Assembly: GCA_050084515.1 (NCBI GenBank) | Contig: CM114273.1 | Location: 11,222,001-11,286,000 of the forward strand | Direction of reading: 5' to 3' | From: Blasia pusilla | Lineage: Eukaryota; Marchantiophyta; Marchantiopsida; Blasiales | Length of the DNA stretch: 64,000 nucleotides | In this document: in pieces, positions 34,657 to 46,719 of the stretch | Layout of the letters: every line of letters starts with the position of its first letter | Numbering within the stretch: position 1 is the first letter of the stretch | The notes under the pieces: generated by a model | Told to the model about the DNA's origin: nothing | Databases searched by the model: none | What the model saw: only the letters and a program-made list of their open reading frames with translations | Program-made: the position numbers and the translations under genes

Positions 34657-37401
34657 ATGTGTTTCAGGAGTGCCTTTCCCATGTCTACTCCGACCTCAGT
34701 TTCCACCCGGGTAGTTTGTGGCGTTGCATTGGGGGAAAATACCTATTGGAGGTATTTGCATGACGGCACAAAGTGGATGTGTCTATTTTGTAGTCGCATT
34801 TACTCTGCAAAGAACAAAACAAAGTGCAATCAGCACTTAACTAAGAAGCACCCTCACCTGCACCCAAGTTACTTAGTACCTTTGGAAAATGCAGGTAGGC
34901 ATCCTGACGACCCTGTGAAGGGCCGTAAGAGGAACATTAGTGAGAAGCAGAGAGAGAAAGATTTGATGAGAAAATCAGGAGATGCTATCGGGCATCTAGA
35001 AAAGATGAAGAGGGAAAAATTATACAGATTTAGACAACATTGGTCTGAGACATGGTTGACAATGGAACGAGATCCTGTCATCCCACACTTGTTCAAGAAG
35101 CCAGCATTGTTGGCTTTAATGGAGTGTGATCTCCCCAAGTGCCTTGGTATCCAAGATTGGGATGACTTATTGGATAGAGAAAAGTATGACATGTGTCCTG
35201 TGAAAGTACGAGATTGCGGTGAAAGCAATTTGATGATGGATGTGATTGTCTTAGCATGCTTGGTTGCCATTGAGAGAGTTAGTGAACTACGTTCTGCAGA
35301 CCAGATTGGGAGGGGGAAGAATTACTTTCTTCATTTGGAGTCGGTGAAGAAACTTTGGGGAGTAGAGGAGAAGAAAGAGGGAGTGTGCTTGGGTGTGCTT
35401 CCTGCCATTTTTAAAGATGAGAGATCTCAACAATTGAAGGAGACACAAGCTTGGATTGCTCGAAAGAAACAAAACTTAATGGCTTGGCTTGAAAGAGATC
35501 AAGCCAAGTACTTGGATTTCATGGCTAGGCAGCAATGGAATGAATGGTTGGAGAGAAGAAACTTGGAGGAGGTCAAAGAGGTTTGCGAAAAAAGAGCTTC
35601 CAAGTATGTCCCAAGGGAGAAGAAGGATGTAGATTTAGATTGGTCTAGGAGGAATGTGCATAAATCTACATTAGGGAGTAGCTCTAGCAAACCACCTCCC
35701 ACCTCTCAAGGAGATGAATGTGATGATATAAGTGACTTTCAAGTCTTGCGCCCAAAGAGGCGAAGTAAGTTGGCTTGTAAGCCTGCTGTTGAGAAGTTTA
35801 CAGCAAGGAGTGTAGAAGATTTTGGTGAGAGTAGGGAGGACCATATTGGTTTGACGCATGTGGAAGATGTTAGAAAGGTCAGAGTGCGCACGAGATCTAT
35901 GGGAGGTGACTCTTGCTCCAAGGTTGGGCTTCCACATATACCCAAGTCCTTGAAGAAGAGAGAAAAAACTATATCGGGTACTGCCCCTTCTTCTTCCCCT
36001 ATTGAGATCCCTTGTGTGACGGTTGAAGACCAGGTTGGTCTAGATTTTGCACCATGTACTACTGATGCACAGGAAACTATTCCAGCACCTAGGAGTTGTG
36101 ATGTGTCCATTGGCCCTTCATGTGTCAAGACAAACCTTCCACAAGGGGAAATCTTGAAGGGTAGCTCTTGTGTGGTCGGGGAATATGTTGGTGAGTCTCC
36201 TCCCTCGCATGAAGAGACTTTACTTTCAGCTGGAGCACCAGAAGTTGTTATTGGAGTATCTTATAGTGGTGCATTGATGGAAAGTATCCCAACCACTGTG
36301 TGTGGTGGTGGTGGTGGTGGTGGCGGCATTGGAGCTTCCCGTGTTGAGTTGGACCTACATGATAGCTCTCATGTGGATGGGGAATGTGTTGGTGAGCCTT
36401 CTCCCTTGCATGTAGACATGGTAGATTCAATTGGAGTTTTGGAGGCAAGTCTCGGAATACCTTCTAGTGTTGCAGGTTTGGAGAAAGGCATTCCAGAAAT
36501 TGGATGTGATGGTGGTGGGGATGATGGTGAGATTGGAATTACCGCAGGTGATATTCCAGAAGGTATTCCAAGCTTGGTGAAAGTTTCATCAGAGATGTTG
36601 GAGGGTGATTTGGAGGGAATGGCACGAGCTCATAGAGTGGATGATTTAGGAGATGTTGGCGTTGACACTCTGGGTATTTTAGAGACTTTGTGTAGCCAAG
36701 TGGGATGCATAAATGATAGTATATCCCATATCTCTACACCTGATGTTCTCTTTACCCCCATTGGTAGTGCTTTGGATTGTCATGAGACATCCAAAGGGGG
36801 TTTGGCTGGTGATTATGGTGATCATGTTGTTGGAGGTTCATCCATTCAGAGACCTTCTACCCGTGACCTTTTTGCTTTGAGGAAAAATCTTTTGAATGTT
36901 GGTTCTTCATATGTTCCAGGAAGTAGAAAGGGAAAGAAGAAGGTTTCAATGGAGAATGGAGAGGAGGATAATATACACGGTGGGGGCTTCGCTTCTTTGG
37001 ATGATGTGGATTCCATTGATCAGATTTCTGATAGCCAGCTTCTAAGAGATCTCCATGAGATCAACGGTGAGTGGTTTATTCCTCCACCCACGAGCCAAGT
37101 AGGCGATCTTTGCCGAAAAGTGCGGGAGGTGGAAAGAGATTTGCCAAATGCCTCCCAACTTCATGTCACCCAAATCATGGCGGAGTCAAACATGGAACTT
37201 CTTGTGGGTGATGTGGACATAAGGCCCAAAAATATTCCACGACACACGGGTTTATCTCCCACTATGGAGGAGTGTAGAGAACTAGGGAAGACAAGGTCCG
37301 AGGTCCTTCAAGATATGTTGGCTACACCACCCACTCGACGGGCAAAAAGGAAAAATGTATATGGCAAATCAATAATGGGGCGAAACCGGCGTAAGAATTA
37401 G
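34657..37401 (+). CDS. Uncharacterised 914-aa protein with BED-like zinc finger
   Basis: An uninterrupted 914-codon frame, the longest in the window. Residues about 28-70 hold a C2H2/BED-like finger: KWMCLFCSRIY, then KCNQHLTKKHPHLHP (Cys-x2-Cys ... His-x4-His). BED fingers bind DNA in transposases and in proteins derived from them. Residues about 95-330 are Lys/Glu/Trp-rich and probably helical; the rest is low-complexity, acidic and Ser/Gly-rich, including an eight-Gly run, and ends in a basic tail (RRAKRKN, GRNRRKN). The first Met may be at 34657 or 34681 (MSTPTS). It lies 1.8 kb upstream of a Mutator-like transposase and may be an accessory ORF of the same element or a separate gene. I do not recognise the protein. 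Confidence 0.65.
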   Translation: MCFRSAFPMSTPTSVSTRVVCGVALGENTYWRYLHDGTKWMCLFCSRIYSAKNKTKCNQHLTKKHPHLHPSYLVPLENAGRHPDDPVKGRKRNISEKQREKDLMRKSGDAIGHLEKMKREKLYRFRQHWSETWLTMERDPVIPHLFKKPALLALMECDLPKCLGIQDWDDLLDREKYDMCPVKVRDCGESNLMMDVIVLACLVAIERVSELRSADQIGRGKNYFLHLESVKKLWGVEEKKEGVCLGVLPAIFKDERSQQLKETQAWIARKKQNLMAWLERDQAKYLDFMARQQWNEWLERRNLEEVKEVCEKRASKYVPREKKDVDLDWSRRNVHKSTLGSSSSKPPPTSQGDECDDISDFQVLRPKRRSKLACKPAVEKFTARSVEDFGESREDHIGLTHVEDVRKVRVRTRSMGGDSCSKVGLPHIPKSLKKREKTISGTAPSSSPIEIPCVTVEDQVGLDFAPCTTDAQETIPAPRSCDVSIGPSCVKTNLPQGEILKGSSCVVGEYVGESPPSHEETLLSAGAPEVVIGVSYSGALMESIPTTVCGGGGGGGGIGASRVELDLHDSSHVDGECVGEPSPLHVDMVDSIGVLEASLGIPSSVAGLEKGIPEIGCDGGGDDGEIGITAGDIPEGIPSLVKVSSEMLEGDLEGMARAHRVDDLGDVGVDTLGILETLCSQVGCINDSISHISTPDVLFTPIGSALDCHETSKGGLAGDYGDHVVGGSSIQRPSTRDLFALRKNLLNVGSSYVPGSRKGKKKVSMENGEEDNIHGGGFASLDDVDSIDQISDSQLLRDLHEINGEWFIPPPTSQVGDLCRKVREVERDLPNASQLHVTQIMAESNMELLVGDVDIRPKNIPRHTGLSPTMEECRELGKTRSEVLQDMLATPPTRRAKRKNVYGKSIMGRNRRKN

Positions 37402-39167
37402 GTAAAGAAATGTAATTTTGTTATTGAGTGCATTCTTTTGTTAGTTCTTGTTTCTTTCAACATGTTGAGGAGATCACCTTGGATAACAAAGTCTTGTTGA
37501 TAATTCTCTTGTTCCTATTGATGTGTTTTTTTTCAGGTTGGAGCAGATTCTGGTTTCACATGGCCGAAAATTGGGACATCTTTCTTATAGACATTCCTTT
37601 CAACCATCTTACAATTATGCATACAGTAATATGATGTGAAGCGAACTTGTGCTTTTTCTTGCAAATGGGGCTTTCAGATCGAATATATTGTAGTACCAGA
37701 AACTATTCCGTCAATGTCACAATCATAGTGCATTTTTTGGAGCAGATATAGTAATATCGGAAGGCTTTATGCCAAGGCCACTACCATATTGTTAATTTTT
37801 TGACTTTGTTAGTTTGAAAGTAGACGACTACAAAATGCGTATAGTGAGAATGATCTCACTCCAATTGTTAGAAATAGAGAAAATCTATCCTGAAGGCATT
37901 TTTTCATCTTAATGCTCTTGGTCTTTCATTGGTATTTGGAACATTCATTCATTCTCTTCCTCTTCTTAAATATCACATATTTTTCTACTACTTTGGAATG
38001 AGTGAGTTTGTTGTTTTACTTGTTGTTTGATCTCATAGGCAAGTATACCTTAAACCTTCTTGCTTCCCATGTAAATCACTGCCTACATGAATAATCGGTT
38101 TTTTTTTTTCTGCTCTTGAGATGAGTAAGTTGTTGATACTTATAGGATTTCTGTTAGAGCTTGTACCGCCGAAAGGTATTCCAACATTTCTCACACTCTT
38201 AGTGTTTGTGTATTGCTTTTTTAGTTTGATTACTTGCCATGTTTTATTGGAAGATTCCTATAGTGTTTCAGCTGCAGGGTGGTCTTAACCTGGTAAATTT
38301 AAGTTTCCATATAGGCACCTAGAGTATCTATATTGTAGACATTAGGAGACTAAAAGGAGTAGGAGAGTAAAGGCGTATGTTTTGAAAATTAAATTTCTAC
38401 AAGAGCTACAGAAGACTCTGTTACACTCATGTCTTTTGAAAAGCATTCTTGAAGATTTGGATGTTATCTAAGGCTTTAGGAGTATACAATGTACTAGGGA
38501 ATAGTATTCCGTCACTTGAACTATAGGGCGGTATTGTTGTTAAAATTCAGTTTTCATATAGAGACTCACAGTATCTATATTGCAATGCTTTAGGAGTAGA
38601 GTATGTACAATCGAAAGGTATTCAGTCACTTCTCACATATTTTACTTTGTGAGATTGATTACTTTTGAGGTACACAAACGATTACCACATGATTTATCTG
38701 ATATATTGGAATGATTGAGCTTGTTTTTTTGTCTTGTATGTATTTAAAGTAATTTTTTTCGATGGCTATCATATTTGAGCTTTGATTTGGTACTATAGGG
38801 TAACTTTACTTTCTGTTTAGGGTCTTAGTGTGCTTACATTTTGAACATTCGCCCCATTTTTTGTGATACTTGTAAAGGAGAGTAAATGGGTATTTTTTGA
38901 AAATTACACGACTCTGTGAATACTAGTTAGGATTCACTGCGAGCGTTGTAGAGTACTGTGTTAAAATCATTCCTTTCCTAAGAAGATGAAACGTGATAAT
39001 TCCGATGCCATTGAGAAGTTTGAGTAGAATCCGTGCTATTGAAAGGCATTCCGTCATTTCCCTCAATCTTACTACTCATTTACTTTCGTTACTTGTCTTC
39101 TTTTTTTTCGTGAAGATCACATGACTTTTCTCTTGCATTATAATCAAATGCTTGTGTACAGGTAAGT
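37402..39167 (+). repeat. AT-rich spacer with degenerate repeats
   Basis: Several segments recur imperfectly: GAAAGGTATTCC...CATTTCTCACA at about 38172, 38612 and 39037; CATATAG...GTATCTATATTG at about 38310 and 38556; GGAGAGTAAA...TTTTGAAAATTA at about 38362 and 38877. No ORF of note. This looks like old internal duplications within the spacer of a transposon-derived locus. Confidence 0.55.
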
Positions 39168-42100
39168 ATGGACATCGATAATCCTGTTGACTTGACATCA
39201 ATCCTTCCTCCATCACATGATCAAGTGGAGGAGAATGCATTTGGAAGTAGAAGTGCATTGACAAGAAGAATTCTAGCCATGAAGATGATGGAACTCCAAG
39301 CAGACTTGCCGACGGGATACATATCAGCAAAAGATCTCCATTGGGATCAATATAATGCAGCGTATCTCCCCTGGCATAGGTTGGAGGACTTTATTATCGG
39401 GGAGGGTAATGGAGACAATGTAAACCCCACTAGCTTTTGGAAGGGCACATCCAGGTGTAGAGGAGAAAGATAAGGACAAGACGAAGGCGAGGAATCATCA
39501 TACACCGTGTACTATTGTGCTTACGGACCTCAAGACAAGCGACACTTCCATCAACCGGTTGTGAGTAGGTGAGCACGGATAAGTGGTATATTTTTTTTAA
39601 GTGGAATAATGATAGGAACAAGGAAGGTTAGACAAGGAAGGTGATCAATCATCTTTTGTTCTTGTTTATAATGCATGCAATTTATTTCCATTTCTGTTGT
39701 CCCTGCTAGAGAGATACTGTTTATGTATGATGGAATGCATTCCTCTTGTTTTTTTTCAGGTCAAGCATTCCCAAATCAGGCCAAGGAAGTCGGCCTCGTG
39801 CCCAAAAAATTGTACGGGGAGATAGTTGGAAGCGAGGGTGTCTCTATCACTTTTCTGTATCTGAAATCAAGGGTCCAATGCATGTGGCAAAGATCATTTA
39901 CAAACGTAGATTACATGTTGACAAGGATGGGATGCCATGCCATGGCAATAACGACCCCCTAAGTTTGGACACTCCGAAAATGTATGCTCCTAGGATCTCA
40001 AAGGAGTTGAGATGTTACATAAAGGAGAGGCTTCGACTCGGGGTAAAGCCCCATCAGATTATGTGCGAGCATGGGATGATGCTTAAAATGAGATCTAACA
40101 CCTCTCCGGACTTTGAGGGGAGCATAATGAGGGATGATTTCCTACAAATGCATGATATTGCAAATGCAAAGAAGTCCTTGAATATGGAGACTTTCCAGTT
40201 TTGTATAGATGAAAATGAATCTTTGAGTACCTTTGTAAACCTCTATCCAGAGAAGGTCTTCTTTTATGAGCCTTATTTTGATGATACAAGACCATTCATA
40301 TTGGGATTCCAGAGCGCTTGGCAATTGCAATTGATGGTGAAATACGGACGCAACAATATTCTCAGCATGGATAGTACGTTTGGCACCAATCGAAGCAAGG
40401 TTTGTTACTCTTTACTCATATCTACCCTAAATAAAATCTTGCAAAGTTGAATTTCATGTCTACCTGCAACACTCCTTATGTGGTGGAGTTCTGTGTGCAG
40501 TTTCCTTTGTATACCATCTTAGTGTTTGATGAGCACCACCTTTGGAATACCGGTAGCATGGATTCTGACTAGTAGCTCCAAGGAGGTGCACTTGGTGAAA
40601 TGGCTACATGCAGTGGTAACCAAGTGTAGAACACAACAACCCTATTGGGAGCCGAATGCAATCATAGTAGACGATGCCAACGCCGAGCAAAATGCATTGA
40701 GGTACATTAAGGATATGCAATGAAGTATTCTCTTGGTACAGAGTCATTCCATATTTTTGTTTTTGTTTTTCAATATGACTTTTCATTCTGTTACACAGGC
40801 ATATTAGTCACATGGATGGAAGGTATTCTAGGTATTGGTTTTTAATCATGCTGTAACTCACCAGTACCTTTACTTGTAGGGTAACATTTGCCAACTCAAG
40901 TATCATATTATGTCTCTGGCATGTACGCCATGACTGGTTGAAGCAGCTGAAGCGAAAGGTTAGATGTCCAATCATGAGAGCTCTCATGTCACGACGACTA
41001 GGAGAAATTATGTACGTAAATTGGTGTGGCACATACACCAGAGGTGTGATCTTGGATGATGCAAAGATCATGCTGCAACAATTCTATTCAGACTTCAAAG
41101 AGGAAGTTGCATTCATCAACTATATGAGGACATATTAGGAGCCGAAATTACGTGGGTGTCTTTGTTTCTCTGATATATTTGGAATACTTACATAATCGGT
41201 GTTCATGAGTGATATTTTCTTTGGTTGGTTCTCTAGAATATTAATATTGCAGGTGTTTGGATTAACTATACATCTTAGTGTATTCTTGTTTGAGCACAGG
41301 TAAATGGGTGAAAGCGGCAAGGGACTACCCTCATGCAAACCAAGACACGAACGCTGCAATTGAAGCATATCATGGAAGCATGAAAGCAGTTCTTGCTTAT
41401 GACAACAAGAGTATTGCTCAAAGAAGAGGAGACTACCTAGTTTGGAAGCTTAGCAGTTTTGTAGAGGCTTGGTATTTTCACATTCACTTGTTGAAAAAAA
41501 AGGGTTTTGTACAAAACGCAACAGAAGAGCAATATGTGAATAATGCAGTATTGAAGGGAAGAGAAATCCCAACGTGCGATGTGCAACTTACTGAATCAAG
41601 GGGGCAAGTAAAGATGGCACGTGTCAGGAGCCAAACAATACCAACAAAATGGTATGAAGTATACAACTATGACACCGAATGGGGTCATTGTGAGTGTCCT
41701 TGGTCCCTAAAGGGGAACATCTGCAAGCACATGGTAAGTAATACTTTTGTTTTTCTTTTTGGGTACCACAAATTGTCTTATTGTCCATCTTCTAATGCAA
41801 ATATCATGATTTCTATGATGAGATCTCTCTCCAGATTGTAGCTTTGTTACGAGAGGATTACAACGAAGAGGACCTTGTGAATATACTTGGAAGAAGATTG
41901 GGCAGCAAATTGGGAGGAATTACACAACTAAAAATATCAGTGACGAATTCAAGATCTATTGAAAGTCATATCTCCGGCAGCCTCCTCGATCTCAATGAAA
42001 TACCAGGTTTCTTTTTAAATACTAATACAAAATCTTGTAGTGCAAGTACATTGAAGTAATTTTGATATTATTTAGGCTTTGGTTTTCAGGTTTCAGCTAT

Positions 42101-42663
42101 AATCTAATTATTTGAATCTGAAGTGTCTTTCAGAATGCATTCCATACACAGAGACGAGTATAAGCCCTTCGCTTGAGACAACACCAATAGTCGAAGAATC
42201 TTATTTATCGGGTTTAACCCAAGAAATGGAGGCTACTATGGACAAATTGTACTCTGAGTTGCAAAATCATTGCCATGGTAGTGACTTGCTTCTAAGAATG
42301 GCGTCTAAAATGTTGAGGGAAATAAATGGTCGAATTGAAACAAAAAAAGTTTTTGTTAGAAACGGCTTGACACAGCAACGGGGAAACCCCTTTCAGACAT
42401 ACAATGATGGTTTCCAAAACAATAATTCTGCCAAACGAGTGAAGTCCAACATTGAGCGCTGGTCAGAAAAAGCAAAGAGACAGAGTACACAACATGGATT
42501 GGGATATAACACAGTTTTGTGTCCATCCCAGGATGGAACCTCAAGTAGGTTACCATCCTTTCCAAAGCCAAGACCAAGAAAGAAGAGATTGGGCCTGCAA
42601 GACGAGCTAGACACACAGGCAAGATCAATGGTTTTGAATATGGATGGTGCCACATGCACATGA
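39168..42663 (+). pseudogene. Mutator-like (MULE) transposase with SWIM finger, multi-exon, two lesions
   Basis: Exon-like blocks in order: 39168-39555 (WRKY/GCM1-type finger start, YTVYYCAYGPQDKRHFHQPV); from about 39760 to 40399 (GCLYHFSV, DGMPCHG, then the first catalytic Asp in SMDSTFGTNRSK); 40501-40701 (FPLYTILVFDEHH, IPVAWILTSSS, second Asp in AIIVDDANAEQNALR); about 40880-41137 (ILCLWHVRHDWL); about 41300-41730 (Glu in NAAIEAYHGSMK; SWIM finger HCECPWSLKGNICKHM); then 41835-42006 and about 42120-42663. Joints fit GT-AG introns. It is a cut-and-paste DDE transposase. Lesions seen: in-frame TAA at 39471 and one extra base near 40540. With only these two it could be a recent pseudogene or hold annotation errors. 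No terminal inverted repeats were found. Confidence 0.78.
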
Positions 42664-42980
42664 TTTGGTTGTAGTTTTGAGATCGGTGTATATGGAGGAT
42701 TGGGGCTTTGGAATTCATGGAAGGTATTCCAGATTGGCGGATCTTCACAAGATCTCCACGGGTAGCGCCACATATATTAACGGCATCGATCATAGGGTCT
42801 TCCGCTGGCCCTAGGCATTTGTATTTTTGAGAGAGGGACATCGCGATACATAGGGGCTCAGTTCAGATGAATATTCAATCTTCGGGTTCACTGGAGATGA
42901 AGCGACTATGAATCAAGGGAAACGGAAACGAGTGTGAAGAAGTTCTTTTGATCTCCACGATTCAATTTTGATCTGTCACC
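42664..42980. other. Intergenic spacer
   Basis: About 320 bp between the transposase stop and the next ORF; contains one GGTATTCC motif (42723). Nothing else seen. Confidence 0.35.
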
Positions 42981-43571
42981 ATGGACAAAACTCGTGCAAT
43001 GAAGAGGACCAGAGGAGTGATCCAGCTCCAACAACCTTCCAGACCTGCACAAGGACTTCATGATGGGGAAAGAGGCCATGAATCAGATGGCGACACTGAA
43101 AAACGCGTGAAGGAAGGAGTTGGAAGTGTTTCTTGCTCTGAAATTTCTACTACCAGCTTATCATTGTCAGATTTGAACAAAAACTTCACTGATGCATTTG
43201 TGAAGATTTTTATGGGGCCTGCTGGAAAGAAGCCAGCTAAGTCTCACAAGGGATCACTTGTAGAACTGCAGGAGTTATCAGCCAGGTTGAAGGTCATTTC
43301 AGATGTTTGCAATACTATAGAAACGATTGTGCATGGATTTCTATCTATGCGCATTTCTCTACAGAAGCTCGAAAGGTCCATATCTGAAAAAACCATCGAT
43401 GGCTTACCTCAAATCATTGAGAAGTTTGTGTTGCAGGTACAAGCACTCTTGACAGATGACAATCTCCTTCAATTGAGTGTGGCAAATAGAGAGGTGCTCC
43501 AATGTTTAGATCAGAACCGTAGTGCTTGGGAATTTCTACGTGCTCAGCTTTCCTTTGATCTCTGCCCCTAA
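42981..43571 (+). CDS. Uncharacterised 196-aa protein, predicted helical
   Basis: An intact single-exon frame starting MDKTRAMKRTRG. Residues 1-65 are polar and probably disordered; about 66-196 has the heptad-like hydrophobic spacing of a helical bundle (LVELQELSARLKVIS, LSMRISLQKLERSISEK, IIEKFVLQVQALL). No zinc finger, signal peptide or membrane segment. It sits 318 bp after the Mutator-like transposase on the same strand, so it may be that element's accessory ORF (a second ORF is common in MULEs) or an independent host gene. I do not recognise the family. Confidence 0.5.
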   Translation: MDKTRAMKRTRGVIQLQQPSRPAQGLHDGERGHESDGDTEKRVKEGVGSVSCSEISTTSLSLSDLNKNFTDAFVKIFMGPAGKKPAKSHKGSLVELQELSARLKVISDVCNTIETIVHGFLSMRISLQKLERSISEKTIDGLPQIIEKFVLQVQALLTDDNLLQLSVANREVLQCLDQNRSAWEFLRAQLSFDLCP

Positions 43572-44149
43572 AGCTTACTTAGAAATCCCCCCCCCCCAAC
43601 TCATGAATTCTATTCCGAAGTAATATGTGAGCTCACATTGCGAGTAAATGTCTCAAAATTGATTTTCTACCTCGTTTTGATTCCAGCTTGTCTTACTTGA
43701 CTTTAAAAGGTGCTTTATTTCACCATTTTGGCCTTGGACAAATGATTTCATTGTATGAGCATTAAGTATCTCAGGGCATATTGGAACATATTTTCATAAA
43801 AAACATGATCCTTTCAGAATCCTTTTCCCTGACTTTATCTGTAATGAATCCCTTCATGGAGCTATCAGGGTGTTCTATCAATCTATTCTTGGACACTAAC
43901 ACATAACAAGTAGACCCACAGAATATATACACACTCTCATTTCACATGTAGGGGCAACGTGTCCTTTTAGATGATGTTTGGATTTTGTCCTCATTCTTTT
44001 TCTTACATAAATTGAGAAGATAGGTTGCAAGAGTAAAATGCTTTCCACTCCATGGGGATACATAAAATACTCTCCATTTCCTCGAAAGATACTTGAGATA
44101 CAGACTTCACTTCCAAAGATAACTCTAGCACACCGGATTCAAAAATCGT

Positions 44150-45330
44150 GGGGAGTTTTCCCATAATTTCTCGGCATCCTCAATTCTAACATGGAATGCT
44201 TATAATATTGTCCACTTATCCATTCCTTTATTTTATAGCTTTACATATGTTTTCTATTTCTCTTGGTAAAGGAATGGTACAAGGATTTCCAATGTTATAG
44301 AGAAATTTTATTATCTTTGAGTGCAATGTTTGTGGAAGATGGAATGCTTTCTATCTACCACGATCCTACCGACAGTCTTGTGAACTTTCCCATAATTTCT
44401 AGGAGTCCTAAATTCTAAGATGGAATGCTTACCATATCATCCACTTATCCCTTCACTTTACTTTATAGCTTTACATCTGTTTTCTATTTCTTCGGGTAAG
44501 AGAATGGTACAAGGATTTCTAATTTTGTAGGAAAAAATTAATTTTCTTCCAGTGTAATGTTTGTGGAAGATGGAATGCTTTCTGTTTACCATGATCCTAC
44601 CGGTAGTCTTGTGAACTTTCCCATAATTTCCTGGAGACCTTAATTCCAAGATGGAATGCTTACCATATCATCCACTTATCCCTTCACTTTACTTTATAGC
44701 TTTACATTTGTTTTCTATTTCTTCGGGTAAGAGAATGGTACAAGGATTTCTACTTTTGTAGGAAACAATTAATTTTCTTCCCGTGTAATGTTTGTGGAAG
44801 ATGGAATGCTTTCTGTTTACCACGATCCTACCGACAGTCTTGTGAACTTTCCCATAATCTCCGGGCGTCCATAATTCTAAGATGGAATGCTTACCATATC
44901 ATCCACTTATCCCTTCACTTTACTTTATAGCTTTACATCTGTTTTCTATTTCTCCGGGTAAAAGCATGCTACAAGGATTTCTACTTTTGTAGGAAACAAT
45001 TAATTTTCTTCCCGTGTAATGTTTGTGGAAGATGGAATGCTTTCTGTTTACCACGATCCTACCGACCGTCTTGTGAACTTTCCCATAATTTCCCGGCGAC
45101 CTTAATTCTAAGATGGAATGCTTACCATATCATCCACTTATCCCTTCACTTTACTTTATAGCTTTACATCTGTTTTCTATTTCTCCGGGTAAAAGCATGC
45201 TACGAGGATTTCTACTTTTGTAGAAATTTTTTTTTTCTTTGAGTGTAATGTGTGTGGAAGATGGAATGCTTTCTGTTTACCACGATCCTACCGACACTCT
45301 TGTGAAGTTTCATGATATCCATTTTGGTGA
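44150..45330 (+). repeat. Tandem repeat, five copies of about 231 bp
   Basis: The anchor TGGAATGCTT before the A/T-rich CATCCACTTATCCCTTCAC starts at 44192, 44421, 44652, 44883 and 45114: periods 229, 231, 231, 231. Each unit also has GTTTGTGGAAGATGGAATGC and a CCATAATTTC segment. Copies 2-5 are very alike, the first more diverged. No coding frame is conserved. Confidence 0.93.
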
Positions 45331-46449
45331 CCAATTTTTTCTATTCTGCACCCTTTCCTCCTCCTTGTCGCTTTGTTTCATAATCAACACTATTGTACAA
45401 AGAAGACTTGTCGACTATCCTGAAAATTCCCAATCGATTCTCTTTAAGTAAATTATATTTTTCATGATTGTCTTAACGGACACAAAGGAGGTATTCCAGC
45501 CATGTCCAAGTTCTCAAATGCAATATCCACTCAGTTTAGGGAACTACACGGATGACACCTTAAGAACAATAAGCATTTGGTGTTCACATGATACCAGGGT
45601 ATAATTCATAAGACACCTACTTATTGTCGATGAGTGCGACAAAAAGTGGATGGATGATTTTGTCTACACAAGAATTGCCATTGAATCCCCTTCAGTTACC
45701 TTCAATCCCCTCAGACCCAATAGACGCCAACGTGGGAGATGGGAAACATCCTGGTGGCAATCGCGGCGAGGCAACGGATATCAAGACAATCCACACTCCA
45801 CCCTGCAGACCAGATAACCTTTTTGTGACATGCGAATAAAAGGGGCAGAGGAGCGAATCAGAAAGCCTTCTAGAGCCACAACTTTCCAAATCGGCCATCT
45901 CTGAATGACATGGTCACATGCAACACCAGAATCCATCTAATACACCTTCACGATATATTCTGAACTTATCAATGGAAATAAAGAGATTTCAAGAAGAAGG
46001 TAACTACAGAGACCAACTGACCCACCAAATACATAATCAAGCACCAGAGGCTGAATCACAACGCATGACTTAACAACCTGCGCCACCGAATACACTTATA
46101 TAGGTAAAGTGACAATGAAAAGTGACTTCTCGTCTATTTAAGAAAGAACCACAATCAATTGGACACTAGTGTGATCTGGCCCAATTGTAAGAAACGTAAG
46201 GCATTCCGGCAATGCAACTCTACGAATTACAAAAACAAGCATAGAAGTGTGTGGCAGACCTCCGCTAATTCTCTGCCAGTGTCATCTTATAACCCTACAG
46301 AACAAACGATAAAATCGATAGGCGATTCACCCATACAACCGGCCCTTCATACGCTCCGGAGATGAATGTGTTCATAAACACGTTCATCTCCAAGGTTCGG
46401 AGAAAAACGAAACTAATACGTTATGAACCGAAAGCACTGCCAAGGGCAA
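45331..46449. other. Non-coding stretch between repeats
   Basis: Short ORFs only, none with recognisable motifs. One GGTATTCC at 45490. No RNA gene or transposon end found. Confidence 0.35.
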
Positions 46450-46680
46450 ATTTGTGCAACGGAGGGCAAATCTCTCCAACAGAGACCAAGTTAAAGCAAC
46501 AAAGGGAAAAATCATGCAACGAAGGGCGAAATTGTGGAACGGAGGGGAGATCTCTACAAACGGAGGGGAAATCTCTGCGATCTTAGCACAAATCTCTGCA
46601 AACGGAGGGAAAATCCCTACCATCGGAGGGGAAATCTCTGCAAACGGAGGGTAAACCTCTCCAAACGGAAATCAGCAGTT
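46450..46680 (+). repeat. 21-bp minisatellite
   Basis: Imperfect units of CGGAGGGGAAATCTCTGCAAA repeat through this stretch, giving a GGEIS-type periodic translation. The repeat explains the overlapping ORFs on both strands. Confidence 0.85.
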
Positions 46681-46719
46681 TGAAAATCTGCACGGACAAA
46701 ATCAGCAGCTGTAGCTCCG

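Noticed and set aside
46384-46654. ORFs with repeated GGEIS or PPFAEI residues
   Set aside because: Products of the 21-bp minisatellite read on both strands.
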